From CAYPNF01 sp964411985 (GTDB lineage: Bacteria > Verrucomicrobiota > Verrucomicrobiia > Limisphaerales > J093), in the NCBI GenBank assembly GCA_964411985.1, contig CAYPNF010000017.1, positions 75,193 to 139,192 on the forward strand: a stretch of DNA of 64,000 nt, given 5' to 3'. The notes beneath the pieces were generated by a model, which was given only the letters and a program-made list of their open reading frames with translations, did not search any database and was not told the DNA's origin. The first letter of the stretch is position 1. Each line of letters opens with the position of its first letter. Below, one piece after another: positions 63,779-64,000 of this stretch. The translations under genes and the position numbers were made by a program.

Positions 63779-64000
63779 TCACGCCTCTTCCACGACTTTC
63801 CAGCCGAGGGTCTCCGCAAGGGCGTACACGGGCTCCTTCAGATCGCCATAGTAGGTCACTCGATGCCATCCCCACTGATCCCAGGCGCCAAACAACTTCT
63901 CCAAGTCCCCCAACGGCTCGGCGGCGAGTTTGGTGCGGCAAGCCCGGTCATCGGGATCGTTGGAGATCGCTTTGGCACGGTGCATCAGGATCTCTTTTCG
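63779..64000 (-). CDS. sugar isomerase-like protein, C-terminal fragment
   Basis: Open to the window edge; 73 codons and a TGA are visible and the start lies outside. It reads DDRACRTKLAAEPLGDLEKL, GWHRVTYYGDLKEPVYAL, and ETLGWKVVEEA. The CRTK, GWHR, and GDxKEP order resembles the end of L-fucose/L-arabinose isomerase-family proteins. No catalytic metal ligand is in view, so the family is tentative. Confidence 0.5.
   Translation of the reverse strand, partial: RKEILMHRAKAISNDPDDRACRTKLAAEPLGDLEKLFGAWDQWGWHRVTYYGDLKEPVYALAETLGWKVVEEA

Overview
The window looks like chromosomal DNA of a free-living Verrucomicrobiota bacterium (Limisphaerales/Pedosphaera-like). The clues are the large secreted proteins built from choice-of-anchor/Ig/putative-Ig modules that end in an ...FYRV-type C-terminal domain, the DUF1800/DUF1501 pair, DUF5107-TPR proteins, many FecR and ECF sigma genes, and a high-GC coding style. 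No taxonomic search was possible, so this is inference from gene content.

Layout. (1) 1-640: 3' end of a LolA-like gene and an intact tRNA-Asn(GTT). (2) 1084-20829: a surface-signalling cluster. An FHA-transglutaminase protein (+) converges on a long minus-strand series. In transcription order this is a sigma-70-like protein, a small possible anti-sigma partner, a ~2360-residue secreted adhesin-like protein, a FecR-TPR-outer-membrane-barrel protein, a secreted Ig protein, and a CHASE2 sensor kinase that also carries a degenerate second kinase domain. (3) 21323-24133: a secreted beta-propeller protein, a recombinase-associated HTH gene, a GIY-YIG gene, and a damaged copy of the tRNA-Asn 3' half with its downstream flank. 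(4) 24215-40996: a polysaccharide-degradation locus. An ECF sigma factor and a FecR anti-sigma carrying a CBM9-like carbohydrate-binding domain are divergent from a tight five-gene operon. The operon encodes a TIM-barrel glycosidase, a Tat-exported TIM-barrel protein, a beta-helix glycosidase/SUMF fusion, a heparinase II/III-like protein, and a PHP-like protein. A 64-bp nested palindrome sits between the two arms. (5) 41036-48473: degraded fragments, an MFS sugar transporter, a DUF5107-TPR protein and an agarase-like glycosidase. (6) 48474-48903: tandem short palindromes. (7) 48904-56904: a DUF3352-like protein, DUF1800, DUF1501, and a LolD/MacB-like ABC exporter. (8) 57041-64000: an SRPBCC-VOC fusion, a sialate O-acetylesterase, an SDR, a response regulator-HDOD protein, RarD, and the end of a sugar-isomerase-like gene.

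How the parts may work together. The carbohydrate locus reads as a sense-degrade-import unit: the CBM9 domain would detect polysaccharide outside the inner membrane, release the ECF sigma, and switch on the enzymes, with the MFS porter taking up sugars. It has no SusC/SusD pair and no sulfatase. The first cluster reads as an envelope-spanning Ser/Thr phosphosignalling system (CHASE2 sensor kinase, FHA reader, FecR/outer-membrane and adhesin parts). Neither unit has been matched to a described system here. The strongest items to follow up are the FecR-CBM9 sensor, the shared-axis palindrome, the signalling cluster, and the palindrome-disrupted tRNA copy.
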